A stretch of 64,000 bases of DNA from Gavia stellata (lineage: Eukaryota; Chordata; Aves; Gaviiformes; Gaviidae): NCBI RefSeq assembly GCF_030936135.1, contig NC_082600.1, positions 5,084,001 to 5,148,000 on the forward strand, given 5' to 3'. Positions 1 through 14,755 of this stretch are shown piece after piece. The notes under the pieces were generated by a model. The model saw only the letters and a program-made list of their open reading frames with translations, was not told where the DNA came from and searched no databases. The translations under genes were made by a program, and so were the position numbers. Numbering within the stretch: the stretch's first letter is position 1; each line of letters starts with the position of its first letter.

Positions 1-3000
1 GCGACAGCCCTGCTTTGCTTTGTAGGTATTTTAAGTGATGAGGGTAGCAGAGCTAGAGGGAAAGTTGATAACGTCTGTGCTGGGTTTTTTTCTTTTTGGG
101 GGGGGAGGAGGAAGAGGAGATGGGACTAATTGCATACCTTCCAACTCCAGTTACTTCATTACTGAATAATCATTGGAGCAGCCCTGCAATCTGCTCTGAT
201 AGCAGATAAGTGGCGTGGCTTGCAGCACTTTAATCTAAACAAAACTTAAGTGCTTTTTCCTTTTTCCCTGGAGTGAAACTGTAATTTCGTTATGTGAGTG
301 TTAGCCAGGACAAAGGTGGGTTTTTTTTTTTTTTGCAGCTGGTGTGATGCTTCCCTGGGCTTTGTGCATGTTAGAGGTGTGTGTCCCCAGTGTATGTACC
401 AAAACCACCCTAAAATACGGCATTCCCTTACCTGGCAGCTTCAGTTGAAGGCTCTCCAAGTACTTTGCCAGTTGAAGATCTGTTGAGCTTTGATGTTAGA
501 TGTCTCAAAGGGTTTCGATATAAACCAATGAGTGTTTAGATTATATTTCCTTTCCATAATGATATCTGTTAATAAGTTTCTCTCTCTGCATTAGGCCTTG
601 AATAGTCAAGTAGAACAGCCTGAGCATACCTCCGCTACCAAGTCTGCTGCTTCAGAAGACAAGTCCCTGCGGGGAGAGTGGTCACATTGACGAGTTTGGA
701 GCAGAATTGCGTAGTTTTGGTTCCCTAGACATGGCCTTAGATGCAACCCATATGATGCAAAAGAGAATTATTGGGCAGAGCTTCAGAGAGGGTTTTTGTC
801 TGTCTTTGAAAGAGGATAAAAGTGCATTTGTGCATCGGGTTGAATCCTGATAAAATACCTTCCTGGAATTGATGTTTCTGAAATACGATTTTGAGGTAAC
901 GGCTTAAGGCTGTGAGAGCACCGGAGACAAATGCCTGGATTTTGCATAGCATAGTACTGGGCAAAGCTTAAACTCTTGTCATGCTAACTTTTTCTGGACT
1001 GCCATAGAACTGTTAAATCTGACCTATTCCTAAAAAGACAGCTGACTGTGCAGTCTGAGCCACATACAATTCTTTGTCTCTGCTTTTGACTTGAATGGAA
1101 AAGTAGTTTGTTTTTGCATTAAATCGAACTCAGCTGTCGCTGCCCCAAAGGGGGTCTGTTCTTGCAGGCTCTGCTTGGACTCTAGGCTCTCGCTGCATAT
1201 TGCTGCAAGCCCAGTAACTCGAATCAGGAAGATGGGAGGATGGTAACACACTAAAACAGATATTTCCTGACAGGTAAAATGTCTTGGGAAAGAAAATGTA
1301 ATACACTTTTTTAATGTTGATAGTTTTTGTAAGTTTGGGCTTGGTTGTGTTGGTTGTGACTGGGCCGATGGGATTGATTGTGTAGAGCGGCTCGGTATGG
1401 ATCCAACTGCAGCATTAAGCTCTTGGAATAACTTAAGGTGAAGTGATGGTGAATTTCAAAGAATTAAAGAGTACGAGGCCCCGTAGTTGGGGGGGAGTAG
1501 GGGAGTTGCCTCAGAGGGAAAGACCCAAACATGCTTTGCAAACTGGCCTGTGCATCGTGCACTGGAGCAGATCCACGCTTTGATAAGAACAATATGGGTT
1601 CTTCTAATGAGATGAACTGCATCACCTTTTTTTAAGGAGGTATTTATTCGTACGGGGGGGGGGGAAATGTTTTATTCCTGTGAAAATCTGTAGCTGATCA
1701 GAGTCTGGGTCTGCAAAGCACGGATCCTTTCTACGAGTGGGCGAAGCTCTTCCACCTGTATGCTTATGGTGAAGGTAAGCACTCTTGCTTAGAGCAAGAG
1801 CTGGGCATCTTTTCTGCTAAGGTGGACTGCTGGCTGATAAAATGGAGTCTCTCACAGCTGTCTCAAACCCACAGTGCTGGATTCTGCTGTGAGTTGTTGA
1901 ACGGTTATATGCAGTTGTGTTCCCATTCTCCAGTAAAAAAGCTAATCCTGCATCTCAGAATGGTCTGTTTGCCTTCCTAGCGCTGTGCTTAGTATTTTGA
2001 AATTGCTCTTGGGTCTGTGCAAGTTGACAAGGCTCCTGTGGCCATGTGCGATGATGAAGTTGCCTCTCCCGTGCTCCGCTTCTCATCTTGAAGTTTGTTA
2101 ACCAAGCTTCCACAGCAGCCACCCAGCCTTGGCTCTTCTCCGGCCTTTATTTACCTCTTAATGGTTGAAATGTGTCTCAGTACTTCCTTCCTCTTTCTTG
2201 TGTTTGGCTTGGGGGTTTGATCGCTCCTCTGAAGCAACGTATGGTTGCTTGAAACAACACACGTGACTGGGAGGGTAGATGATGAGTGTCTGCAGGTCTT
2301 TGCATTGGTGTGTTCATGAGCTGGGATGGGTGCACTGGGGCTACTTGAGTGTTTCAGTATTCAGTACTTAGTTATGATCCATCTTGACTGTATAAAATGA
2401 ATTGAAGGCAAATTATCCAGTATTGGAGACTTTTCTGGGGAAAAAGTTTAATGAGCACCTGAAGGGCCACTATCCTGTAGATTGTGTGTGGAGTCATGTA
2501 GCTGTGAGCAAGTTTTCCTTATTGCAGAAGCTGGATTGATTCCTCAGGGCTGGATAGCATCTGATCTTTATGCAAGGGAGGGGAAAAAGCTGTCCGACTT
2601 TAATTTGGATTTAATGGGTAGTTAATAAGAAAGACCTCTGCCCTGAGTAGCTTGTTCAGCCTATGTTATGCTGCAGGAGCTCCATGGAGATGAAGCCCGC
2701 TGGCTTTATTTTGCTCTGAAATCCATTTGGCTTCGAGTTGCCTCTAGAATCTCAGCCCCCACAGTACTTCAGACTTGCAGCTGGGTAACCTGCTGGGTGT
2801 TTAAGGGCTGTGGTTGGGGCAAAGCCTGGATGCCTTGGTGGCTGAGAGGTGACATTGGCAAGTGGAACTTGTCATTCAGGTGTCCTCATGCTGAGAGCAG
2901 CGTGCCTCTTGCCTGTCTCTTCTTCCCTTTATAATTTGCAATTTTAATTTAAAAGTAGAGGGATTTAACTTTTGTTTTCTCTGCAGTTGTTGTGGTCCGC

Positions 3001-4027
3001 AGGAGCAATTAGCTGTTGTGATGTTTGGCACTGGAGCTGCCTATGGTGGCTGATTGCGTAAGCTGGTATTGCTAAAGCGAGCAGGGAGCAAGTGAAGGTA
3101 TTTGCACCAGTCATTTAGAAACTGGTATAATTCAGGTCTGAATCAAGCTCAGGCTCAAACAGGTTGTGGAATTTATTTATACAACACCACTGGGGTGTGT
3201 GGCATTGCAGAGACAAACAATGGTTCCCAGCCCCGAGGCTTGTGTTTGGTATTAGATAATGCGGCATGGGGTAATTATAGCCAGGGACCTGGGTGGAGGG
3301 GTTAGGAGAGGGTGAGGGTTACATCCGTGTAGAGAACATGAAATGTTCCTTGTTGTGCCTGCAGCTTGGTAATGGCACTGTTAAGAAATTGTGGGTGCGC
3401 CTGAGGTTATGGGAAGGATGGAGGTCAGCTTTGCAGAAGGAAGTGTTGAGTGAGTTATAGGAGACGCGTGGATTAATAAGAGAAAGCGGAAGGAGGTGAA
3501 CTGAAACTAGTCAAGCGTATGGGGAGTGGCTGAGTTTACACGAAGGCTGAACACACAGAAGTAGTGGCACTCAAGGGTCTTGAGGATTTTGGGTGTTAGA
3601 GCAGTGACTGGGAAATCCGCACCCAGACCCCTAAACACATGTGCTTGATGTGAATGGAGGAACAGGTAAAGAAAGGGGGTCCAGTGTGGCTGCTGAGAGC
3701 TTTGTGGTCTCTTCTCTTTGCTGTCCCTGCAGCCTGGGCTCCCACAATGCCAAAGCAGCTTCTGCCCAGCCACCCGGTGGGACTTATCCTTGTGGTAGGG
3801 CAGCCGCCTTCGACTGTAGTTGCTGGACTCTTTTTGTACTTGGTCAGTCGGCACTGAAGACCTCTTCGAATTGGTGGCGTTCCGTATGTCAGCAATGCAT
3901 CGATCGTTGTTCCTGCGTGCCCTTTGCATTGGGCAAAGTGGATCTTGTGGGTTTTAAGAGCTGGTTAGTAGTTGTAACGTCGTTAACGTGTAACTAATTT
4001 CCTTTTTCCTTCCCTTTTGCTCTTCAG

Positions 4028-4106
4028 AAATGCCATTCTCGTGAGTGTGCAAGAAACCTACAGAACTGTAATGTCTAACCCTACATGGAATAACAACTCT
4101 TTGAAG
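4028..4106 (+). other. Candidate plus-strand exon (5' UTR or alternative exon)
   Basis: A long pyrimidine tract ending in CTCTTCAG (AG at 4026-4027) precedes 79 nt that end TTGAAG before a GTACC donor at 4107. The 79 nt have no stop in one frame, which contains an ATG at 4071. Spliced directly to the FBXO34 acceptor at 26983, this frame continues open into an alternative frame of the FBXO34 exon, and not into the FBXO34 frame. It could be a non-coding leader exon of FBXO34, an exon of another transcript, or a chance splice-like pattern. No transcript evidence is available here. Confidence 0.35.
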
Positions 4107-7100
4107 GTACCACCCTTTTTTAACTACATGGCTTTGTTACAGGTTGGGTTAATGATGCACTGATCTTTGCTTCAAAGCTCAAAATTAAAGAACCATGTCT
4201 TATGTAATGCTCTCCCTTCTAAAAGGGTGACAGTGCTGTGACACTCTGGTCTCCTGATTTCCAGAAAAACTGCGTGCAACCCGGCACTTGATCCGGGGTG
4301 CCAAGGGGCCAGCCCTGTTTCTCTGTGAACGATCTCTTTAGGCAGGCCTGGTGTTGCCTTAGGAACAGATGGTGGTTTCTATTCAGAGAGCTGAGCTAAG
4401 CTTTCTTCATACTTGGTGGCCATCCTTGGAAACATATTGCCCTTCTTCTTAGTGACGCATGATGGCTTGCCTGTTTGTCTTCAACTTAATGACCTTCTGG
4501 ATCGTCTTTCTTAACGAGAGGCTTCTAGCCATATTTATGAAGAATATCGTGATAAAGCACAGTTACAGTTTAACGTTTAGATTGAAATGTCTTAGCTGTT
4601 TGTGCTGCATTAACCAGCTCTCAGGCGTTGGCTTGCTCTGCTGTCTGATCCCGCAGTGATGCCATAATACTGAATTTTGGACTGCCCTGTACATTACCAT
4701 GGCAACAGACTGATGTCACAGACTCAAGGACATGACTTCAGTGTATGATCATGCAGAGGCACGATCAGATTTGTGAAGGAGAAAGCTGACTAATGCACAT
4801 CTCAAAAGCAAACAAGGGGAATGCAGGTTACAGCTGACCAAGCAAGGTGCTTCAGTATGAAAATTCCCCTCTTAGGCAGAGGAGGGGCTGATGATGTCTT
4901 TAAGACAGGAACAGTCGGCGTGATGAGCTTCTCTTTACCGTGGATAAGCAGACATCTTGCAGGTATCCTGTATCTTTTAAACAGGTGGTGTTCTGGGGTG
5001 GGGAAACTTGCTTTCTGGTTTCAGAACTTTGAAAGGGCACGTTCTTGTTTCAATTTTAAAGAACTTCTCAGTGGTCTTGTAAGCACACTGAGAACACTTT
5101 GACTTGCTTAATGTTGTTCAAACAGTTTAATTGGTTTTCCAAAGCTTTTATTTTATCCATAACATTGGAAGGTGAAAGGGGAACTCTGCATCTGCATTAT
5201 GGTCACATTTTCCTATATCCTATTAGCAGATTCCAAGATTGTTTAATGTGATCTCCACCCATTTCATTTGGCTGCAACCTTTGCTCCCATGAAAACAAGG
5301 CTGATTGTTCGGAATTGCTGTGTGTATGTGCTTTGGCATGGCATGAAGGTACCTATAATAACACAACCATTGTCTGGAAAAAAAAAAAGCAGTTTGCAGT
5401 AATAACTACAAATAAAAGGGTGCAGTACTGGGGCAAGACAGATAATGTTCATTTTCCCACCCATTATGTACAGCAGATTCTCACCATAGTCACCCCTCGG
5501 CATGACAGGGAGGTGGGCTTTAGTGTAGTATGTGAATATCGGGAATAAGGGACTGAAATATTTGCATGTTGTTCCAAGTTTCTCTTTCCTGGACGCGGTT
5601 CCATTGCTCATATCTACGGATGGGGAGACTGAATGACTTTTGCACAATGCGGTATTTTATTTGCATGCTGTGAGCAGTTTAACAAGTGTGTGTGCTAAAT
5701 GAAGCATTCCCCCTTTCAGTTAGCAGCTGATGCACCCTTAATATATTAAAAAAGTGCCTTTAGGTTGAACAGTGGGGTTTTGAGGGGTGACATTGTGCTG
5801 TGTGTTTTAGCGGACGGTCGGTCGTGCCAAGCCTGAATGTTAACTTGAAATGCTGTGGGATTCAGCAAATAACGAACTAAAACTCCTTCGTGCTGAAGTA
5901 ATTTTTGCTCATCTCTGCACTTTGTGGAATAAGCTGTTACAGTGCAAGATTTGGAAGTAATGTAATTGTTTTAAACGTTCAGTGTCACAGGAATTGAGGA
6001 TATTTAACAGAAACTGGCATTTCTTGTAGCAGTTTGGTTGCCTCCCAGGACAGGAAGCTGTAGAGTGTTAAAAAAGAGGCAGGGAAGGAGTTTAACAACC
6101 CTCTCTCTAAATCAGGATGCTTGAATTCGCTGCCGGGCCTTGAGCTGAAAGGGCTGGAAGCTCTGCAAGATTCAGTGATTCACACTGCTCTGCAGCGAAC
6201 AAGAAGATAATGGTGATGGACTATCAAGGAGGCAGCCTTGCTAAAAAGAGAGGCTTTGTGATACGGTGAAGGGGAAGGAAGTCTGGAGAACTTAGAAAAG
6301 GAACAGATGTTTTTGGAGGTGGGGAAAAACTTAACTATCCATGTAGTTTGCTCTTGCAGCGGAGCCAGCAGAAGGAACTTGATACCAAACAAAAGTAGGC
6401 ACACCCAGTGTTTAGCACAGGGATCCTGGAAAGCTGCTCTTCGGTGCCGCGACGCTTTTCTGTTTGACAAATACCTTGTACGGTGACATCTCGCAAAGGC
6501 AGAAGGGAATCATATAAGCACCTGTGAGTTTGTACAAAGGTGTGTGTAAAAGAGTTTGGAGGTGTTTGATGCCTCTCTTTAACGACAATAAAAAAAATTG
6601 TAATGGATGTATAAAATGATACTTAAAGCAGGAAGCCAAGAGGGATGCTGTTCCCTGAGAAGGAAATAATGACAGAAGATGCATTAAAAAAGAGGGAGAG
6701 GTTGCTTGTAGGGTGTGTTTATGGACTGTGATGACTGGAAGTGTGATAAAACAGATTGCTGATCCTGTGTATCAAAGTACTAGTGGCAATGATTTCTCAA
6801 GTTGTTGAAACTTGCATTCAAAAAAAAATATTTTGCTCTTACTAATAGGTTAATCCACTGTAATTGACTGTGAAATAAACCTGGGGGAATTTTCCCATCT
6901 GTATGTGATGCATAGCCTCTTTGCTGTCTACTTGGCAACTGTACCTTCAGATAATTAAAAGCTCTTTTTTAAATCCACTGTTCTTTCAACTGTTATTTTT
7001 TTGCGTCTTGCTACTTCTCTGAGAGCAGTCAGTCACTCTTCTGGCTAATGTTTAAAAACCAAGATACTGTAGTATTAGGAAAGGAAAGCTATGAGTGAAT

Positions 7101-9589
7101 CTTTTTACTTTAAAAAAAACACAGATACAAAACTGGGTGAATGTGTGAAGCTTTTTAACATGCACCTCACTGCTACACTTCTAAAAATTTAGCTTTCCCA
7201 GTCCAGTATGGAAAACTGTAAGTTCCCTATGACTTTCTAAGTTCTCGTGCCACTTGCCCCTCTAAAATCGATAACCAAACCTCCGTGGCTCCCTTTGCTT
7301 AGGAAGCAGTTGTAATTACCCAGAAATTACAGGAGTTGTTCAGCACAGGGATCCTCTGGTTTCAGCACATAGTTTCATCGCTCTGTAGTGTTTTGAGAGG
7401 CTGAAGGGTGGGATGCGGCTACAATGAGTTTCCAGATTCCTAACAGTGTGAGGGACTGTTTTTAATAGTGATGATAAAAACAGCTATTCCCAGTTGGGGG
7501 TTAGTCAGTGGTACAATTATCAGAGCTATGAAATAGTGCAGGGATGGCTCAGAATGGAAAAACTAAGGCTTGAAACTTATTTTCTTGAGGGAGCTGTTTG
7601 AAAGTATTTCCTGCACGCTCATAGAGAATTAGTAAGAGATGTTAAATGGTGAGAGATCAGGCTGATGGGGTTTGGTGATTACTTCGGTAATTTATTTTGC
7701 AGGCTAGCAAACTTCAGCTGGCTTTCGGGAGAGGGATTTGGTAGTAATTTCTTGACGAAAGCCAGCGTGGTGAGTAGGAGCTCTGGAGCTGGCATGTTCG
7801 ATTTGTAAGGTTATGGTCTTCTGTATGGTATGCTCACACCAGCTGCTCCGCTGGGGAGCCTAAAAATGTGCTGAGTATTTTCACAGTAAAGTAACAATCC
7901 CCAGCTCAAAATCTAGTTCACCTAAACCATCTATTTTAAAACACAGTTCTGGGCACCTTTATTTTCTGCTTAGTTTCCGGCTGATTCGGTTCTTCTCATT
8001 CATATTTTCCCTGTTTTGTCCAAGAGGAGGAAACCCTGAAAAGAAAAGGTGGGGAGCAGTGGGGAATGCTGAATTAGAAAGCAATACATGTATTTTTCCT
8101 TGTCTGTCTTGCTTATAAAGCTGTTTTTGCATTAATAAGCCTAAAAGTAGTGTGAAACAAACACTGATGTTTTCAGATGAACTGTTTAGGAAAGCTAATA
8201 CTTCTAAAACGGTCATTAACCTGGAAAGAATTGCCCCAGAACTATTTCTGATGTCCTGTTGTAGGTCTGTGCTACTGAATTTTGAAGATGAAACATGGAA
8301 AGGGAAAGACTTGCAGCAGAAGTTCCCACAGTTAACGAGGCACGTGAGCGTGCAGAAGCTATCCTTTACTGAAATTTAGGTGCTATTTGGGGGCCTTTCT
8401 TTTTTCTTTAAAGAATGAATTACAGCAGAATTCGTGCTATGCTTAGAATTTATGAAAATTTAATTGTGTTAGTTGCTAGGCATATCAACTACAAAGCTCT
8501 GAAAATATAAAACTATTTTTTACTTTAAGTAATGCTGAGTTATTAATGGAAAAAAAACCTTTAAAAATGTAGCCAAAAAAAGATTAAAGAGCCACAGAAT
8601 TGGTAGGTTTCAAAATTAGCTTAGATTTTGAACAGTCTTTTGAAACAATCATGCAAAAAGATACCGTATTTAATGCTGGTCTCTACTGCAGTTTACCTGC
8701 CAAAAACCTAAGCTTATCTGTAGCTGAGTTAGTTCAGCAGAAGACATTCTGTGTATGTTTTTCTTTTAAGAATTTGTATAAAACCAAGCAGATACTTTGG
8801 CTGGGAAAGATTTTTAGTGCGTACTATTGCCTGCCTTCTGTCTTCCATCTTCAGCAATTCAGCCCTAGCATGTCACTGGTCACACGCCTGTGCTTTTGCG
8901 TGTTCAAAAGCCTTTCTGGTCTCTTTGAGCAGGTTCTGTGTTTTGCAAGCTGCAAAGCCGTTCAGTGGTGAGAAGCATCCTCCGCATCCAGGTGCTGTTT
9001 GCAGGATCTTTCACCTGGATTTGGGTGGCCCCAGCTACACTTACCGGTGCACTGTCTTCTCCCTGTGCCTGCCCCTCCTGAGCTGTATCCGTGTGGACGA
9101 GCTCTGCCGTGTGATTGCTGCAAGTGCCTAGTTTTGTATGACGGATAACTAGGGGGTCCGCTTTGATTGTGGTGGTGTGCCAAGTGCTGTTGTGAGTCTC
9201 ATCTGCATTGCTGTGTTATTCCTTCTGTCAGTGGTTTGGATTACATCTTTATTTTGCTGGCTTTGACACCCTGCTGTCCCGTTTCCTTGCCACGCACGTG
9301 TATGACTTCATGCTGCAGGCCTGGAGCTGTTGGAGAGATGCTAGCACAATGCACGACGGTAGGCAAAAAAATATGCTGCTGGATTGAAATGATGGGGCTT
9401 CATCCTGCCTGTAGTGATCAAATGTCTCCGGCACCGTGACAGATTAATCTTCTAATGAAGAGTGAAGATTGGCAGCCTTTGACGTGCAGTTTAATTGAAA
9501 ATGTATGATTCTTGCTTGTGGTGTAAGTTAAACAGCACCAGCACTTAATGGCAGAGTCAGAATAACTTTAATTTCTTTAGATTTTGTGA

Positions 9590-10050
9590 AAAGTTGAGTG
9601 GTGTGTTGGCCATGGCCAACAGCCAAATGCCCACCCAGCTGCTCGCTCACTCCCCCTCCTCAGTGGCACAGGGTGGCCATAGGCTTAGAAAGCTTCTAGG
9701 TCGAGATAAAGTGAGGCTGAAACAGAAAAATTAATTTATCACCAGTTAAAGTAGATTTAGGTAGTGAGAAACAAGAAGATAAACATGAAACCAACACCTT
9801 TGCTCTCCCCTTTCGCTGCGGGGGAATACCTGCCCTGCCACGGAGCACCTCCTCTCTTTCCTTCTCTGACCTTGGCGGGTTTTTTTCCCCCTTCCTCTCT
9901 CTCTTGGGTGTTTTTTGCCCTTTTTTAAATACTTTTCCCCAGTGGTGCCAGTTGCTTGGCTGATGGGCTCAGCTGGGTCCTGTGATGGGTTGTGGTGGAA
10001 CCAGCTGGAAAGGGCTGGGGCAGCCATGACCTCCTCCTGCAGAGGCCACG
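9590..10050 (+). mobile_element. LTR/ERV-like interspersed repeat fragment
   Basis: The segment with CCACCCAGCTGCTCGCTCAC, followed by a purine-rich part, TTAATTTATCACCAG and a C/T-rich, GC-rich part, resembles an interspersed repeat that recurs across bird genomes and is generally assigned to endogenous-retrovirus LTR or flanking sequence. The match is from memory of the pattern. No retroviral gene is intact or recognisable. Boundaries are approximate and the family name is left open. Confidence 0.4.
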
Positions 10051-13000
10051 TTAGAACCTGACACTAATTAGTGATTATGTTGGTCTTTGATTGGAGCCTG
10101 TTCTTTGGGAGCTTTTTGATTTGTTTTATAAGATACCACTGGAAAGACCAGTGAATTCAAAGCTTCTTGAGAGGCTGTGGGGGGTGGTGTGTCTTGTTTG
10201 TTGGCGGGTGGGTTGGTTTTTGGATGCTCCTAATGAATCTGTTCTGTTGGAAGTTTTCTGTCCTCAGCAGATGTAATGATGCACTTTGTTATAAAATGTT
10301 CTGTGAAAAATAGCTTGAGCTGCCTTTTTTACATGAAATCTGTCCTGAAGTTGGGTATACTTAGTATAACTTAGGTTGCAGAGCTTAATTTTTTAGTAAA
10401 CTGCTGACTTGTAAAAACGCTGTACTTGGAAATTTCAAATTTACATCGTCCTTGCAAGGTGAAAAGATTGTTTTCTGTGAAAGCATGATGTTGGGGCATC
10501 AGCAGAGTCCTAGTTCAAAAATTTGAAAGGATTTAAGATTTCGTGACAAATCATGAGACATTGTGCAAAAACTTGTGGAAGATGCCAGTATGTGAAAACA
10601 GGGTGGATTCAGGAGTATGATAGAAAAATTTGGGCATTTTGAATTACAGAAATACTTGCAACTAATGGCATAGTTACTTCTACAACTTTTTTTGAGTACT
10701 GTTATATTTAATCTAGTGTTTGTGTCGCTGAGCAAGGTTTCTGTTTGTTGAATTTGGTTTTGGAGACCCTTAGGAAAAATTTGGATGCTTTAGAGTTGCC
10801 TAGTGAATACTGTAACCTCTCAACTCTGCAATGGATTGGCGGAATGAATGCAGGTGGACAAAATAATGTTGTTCTGCTTTGAATCCTTTTTTTTTTGGGT
10901 GTGTGTTGTTTTCGTTTGGTTGTTTTTTGTTTTTTTGTTTTGTGCCTGTGTTTTGTTGAGAAGGTATCCACTGTGGTGTAGGACAGAGAAATCCACAACG
11001 TAAGCTTTTAGTTAAAGGGTAAGATTCCACAGAAGTAAACAAAAATGAATTACCCCTTATTCTGCTAAACTATTTAGGGCTGGACCTGCAGTCAGGGTAT
11101 ATGGGGCGGTCTCTGTGAAAGGAGGACTATCGGTCCAAAGGCTGGTCCAAACCAGTTAGAGCCATATAAACCAGTTAAAGCCATATTTAATTCAGTGAAT
11201 TAAATTTCAAAGCTGATAAATTCAGTGTTTAACACTGGGTCACCTGCTGTGGGGTTTTCCTTATTGGCAAAGTTCTAAAGAAGGAACTGTATTTATTTAT
11301 TTACTGGATATGTAGAAGTTAGCCGTAGGTTTGCTCTTCTACTTTAGAAGCCATTTAATACCCCATGGAGAGATGTACAGAAGCAATTATTACTGTGCGT
11401 TGTATGCCATGGTGCAGGGGGACTTCTTGCCTATATAGTGTCAGGTGTGAGCTTTTTGGTTTCCTGCTGACATTTTACTTTGTCAATATATGCCAGTAAA
11501 ATAGCCAGTCCTATGCTGGAGTACGTAGTTTCAAAGATACGCTTGTCATCGGGGAGTATTGCAAACGGGTTTACTTTCACTGTGTTATGAGAGCTGCCAC
11601 AGAAGAGGCAAAGGGAACTTCAGGAATTAGAGTGGGTCGTTATGCCGTGCTGTTGAATCACTAACAAACTATTACGGGCTAACTAGTGAGTAATTACTGT
11701 CAGGCAGGCCACGGGATGGTCAATTTATTAGCTGTTGCAGCAAAACCAAATCTACTGAATGTGTGCCAAAATGAGTCAAGTGGACCGCTCCAGCCAGGAT
11801 CCCGAACATCCACAGGCGAAACAGGGTGATGAAATTATTGTTGACAATCCTAATCTGCCACGTCAGTGTTGTAATAATAAACAGGATCTTCTTTAGCGAG
11901 CTAACGTTGCATTCTTGAAAAAGATGGGATTCTTCTTGCTGGTTTTAACTGGCTTTCTCCAAAGTGGGACAGGTTGGCTCTCTTTTGGCATTCAAGCTGA
12001 TCTCTTTCGTGTAGGCTGCCTGCATTTCTGTCTCTGGTGTTTGTCCTAAAACTCCCCTTTAACATTGATTCTGCATCTTGCAGTCGTTTCTACCGTTCTT
12101 TGCATGTACGGGAGGAATCCAGCGAGACCTCAGCCTTACAAAACGAGGGCACAACATCTCCAGAGCTCTGGGAGTGCTTCTCTACTATTTTTGGAACCAG
12201 CTCTATTGCTTCTATAATAGGAAGGCTTCTGGAAGCTTTCTCCTTCCCCTCACCCCAAGAAAGTAGCCTTTCAGCCGAGCTTTCATTAATTCAGAATCTG
12301 CATGCAAAACAAATCTAGTTTTATATGCTGAATAATTCAGACGTGCCTCGTGGATCACGTGGCCTCGAATGCGCAGCGTTACAGTGAGTATCTTTACCCA
12401 TACCCCATAACCTGAGGATGCAGCAGCTGTAGCCCCGCTCAGGGGTGTTCAGCTACCCCCCGTTTGTCATTCAGGGCACACCGTAGATTATGCGGTGACA
12501 GGGAGTGCCAAAGGAGGTGGTAGCTTTCTAGAAAGTGGAGTAATGTGTGATCTGGGTGCATTTGTCACCAGCGCTGCAGCAGCATTGGCAAGTAAGGGAT
12601 TTACAGTTTTTGTTTTCCTTTTGGATCAAGCAGAACAAATCTAATGAGCCAGTTCTTAACTTCTGCCCAGTTGAGCGACAGATTATGTCCTTACCCAAAT
12701 CTTGCAAGACAGCTGAAACCTTTCAGGAATAGTTGAACAAGGGAAACACTGGTGATATTATTTTTTTTCCAATATTAAAATCCAGGCGTAACAAGGTGCA
12801 GCGGAGCTTTTCGTTTTCCCTTTTGAGATTTTCTTTTCGAGGGGAGAGGGCACGACTTAGTCCTTCCGACACTACCCACACCTAGAGGAGAGAAACTATG
12901 ACAGCTACAAATTTGAAACTTTTCATTCTTTATTGATGTGATCTTGGAAGGAAGACAGGTCTTCCCTGTAGTGCTTCATTAGACTAAGCATTTTGTATGC

Positions 13001-14755
13001 TTATGGGTACAGCACGTAGCACTGTTTGATGGCAGTGAAGAGTCAAACGTTGCCTTGGAGCTCTACATGCTTGTTTCCCTGCTTCCGAAACACTTTGTGT
13101 TTTGCACACTGTGCATTCAAAAAGCGTTCCTTTCCACTGACTTGAAAGAAGCTAAAAACCGCTTTGTGGCAGACACCTTTCCTGGCACGATTCAAGGTGC
13201 GGATTTGAGATGGCTGAGTCCAGTCGGAGTTGCTGAGAACCTCATCCCGCTGGGCTTTGCTAGTGCCTGCCAGGTCCAGGGGTGAGGGGGTTCAGGGAGC
13301 CGACCTCTCCTGGGTTAGTTGTCTCCTAGTTCAGCTCCTTGAGCTGCTTCAGGTGAGAAATCAGTGCGGATACAGGGGAAGGGCTGGGAGGAAGAGAGGG
13401 ATGAGACCCCGGCACGTCAGGAATCACAGTGACTGAAACAGCCGTGGGGCTGCGCAGTGTTTCAGAGCATCCGTGTGCTCCCTGCTGACGTGGGTGCCCA
13501 AGCTCAAATTTACATGGGAATCTTCAGATTTCAGTTACCTAACTGCTCCGTCTGGTGTTATCCGGGGTACAGAGTATGGATGGGAGCTTGGTGGAGCTTT
13601 GAGAAGGGCTGGAGTGAATTTGGTGGGGAAATGAGCCAAGGGCCATGGTAACAAGGTCCTGCTTCTTGGCCAGGTCTGATTCCCGGTGCCTAGAAGAAGT
13701 GGTAGCAGCAGGTTTTGGTGTGTAGTAGACCGAGGAAGTTCCCCCCCCGCCCCTTTTATTCCAGCTGGAGCTCCTGTGTCAGCTTTCTTGCTCTTTGCAT
13801 AGATCTGATGTTATCTAATCTAAGTTATACCTCTTGACCATCAAACAGAGGGGAAGCTGAGCACACGAGGTTTCACAAGGCAAGCGATGTCTGTGGTGGC
13901 TCCCGTAGCCTCCTGCTGCAGGCGAAAAGGCCAGTCTGCAGTTCAGCAGGACTCGGACAATCTCCTCTCATTGTAGGTATTAATCTTTCCATCTTTTAAT
14001 GCTCATAAGTTGGATACACTGTCTTTACTAAATACCTAGTTTCATGTGAGGGGTTTGTTGCCAGCTGCAGGAGGATGGAAGCACAAAGGTGAGGTCACTC
14101 TGAAACTCTTTGCAAGATAGGTTTAGTTAGAACATGCTTGTTTCCTCTTACTTTGCCTAAGACTATTCTATTAAATAAAGAAGTAAAACCTAGCTGGTGA
14201 ATTTAGTGTTAAAAGGTAGTTCTTTAAGGTGTTTAAAATAGGTTGATATTACATGAAGAACAGTTAAAGACAGGGTTGTATTCCTATAGGTGTCTAAGAG
14301 GCTGACTGTGAGGACCAGGTGTATCATCTCACTGTCCAACCTGGTCTGGGAGCTGCTGCGGATCACTGGTTCTTACCATGAAATGTCAATGTTGGGACTA
14401 GGGGAAGCTTTCTGTGAAAGCCTCTCGCTCAGGAGAGCCTGGTGCTGTTATAGGTGTCCTGGGGGGGCTGTTAGGGGAGGGAGGGCTGGAGGGAAGGTGA
14501 GGCTGGGAAATAGCAGAACTGCATGTTCAGTGGAATATGCTTTTAGAGACAAGTATCGTGTAACAACCTAAACTTGAGCTGGGGGCAGGGGAATGGACAG
14601 GCAACTCTGTTCTTCCAAGAAAACAACAAAAACCCACATGGATGTCTCTATTACAAGGCCTCAGCACTGGCATTTTTTTCGTAAAAGATTGCCTGTCCTT
14701 CATAATGACTGTGTTTTGGCATTAACTCTTCTGAGTTCCCCTCTGAAATCCTTAC

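Noticed and set aside
595-690. Possible coding exon after CTCTGCATTAG with 31 open codons
   Set aside because: No convincing donor follows, the pyrimidine tract is modest and I recognise no homologue.
3507-3929. 140-codon minus frame with basic, Ser-rich product
   Set aside because: Overlapping open frames on both strands, no splice context and no recognised domain.
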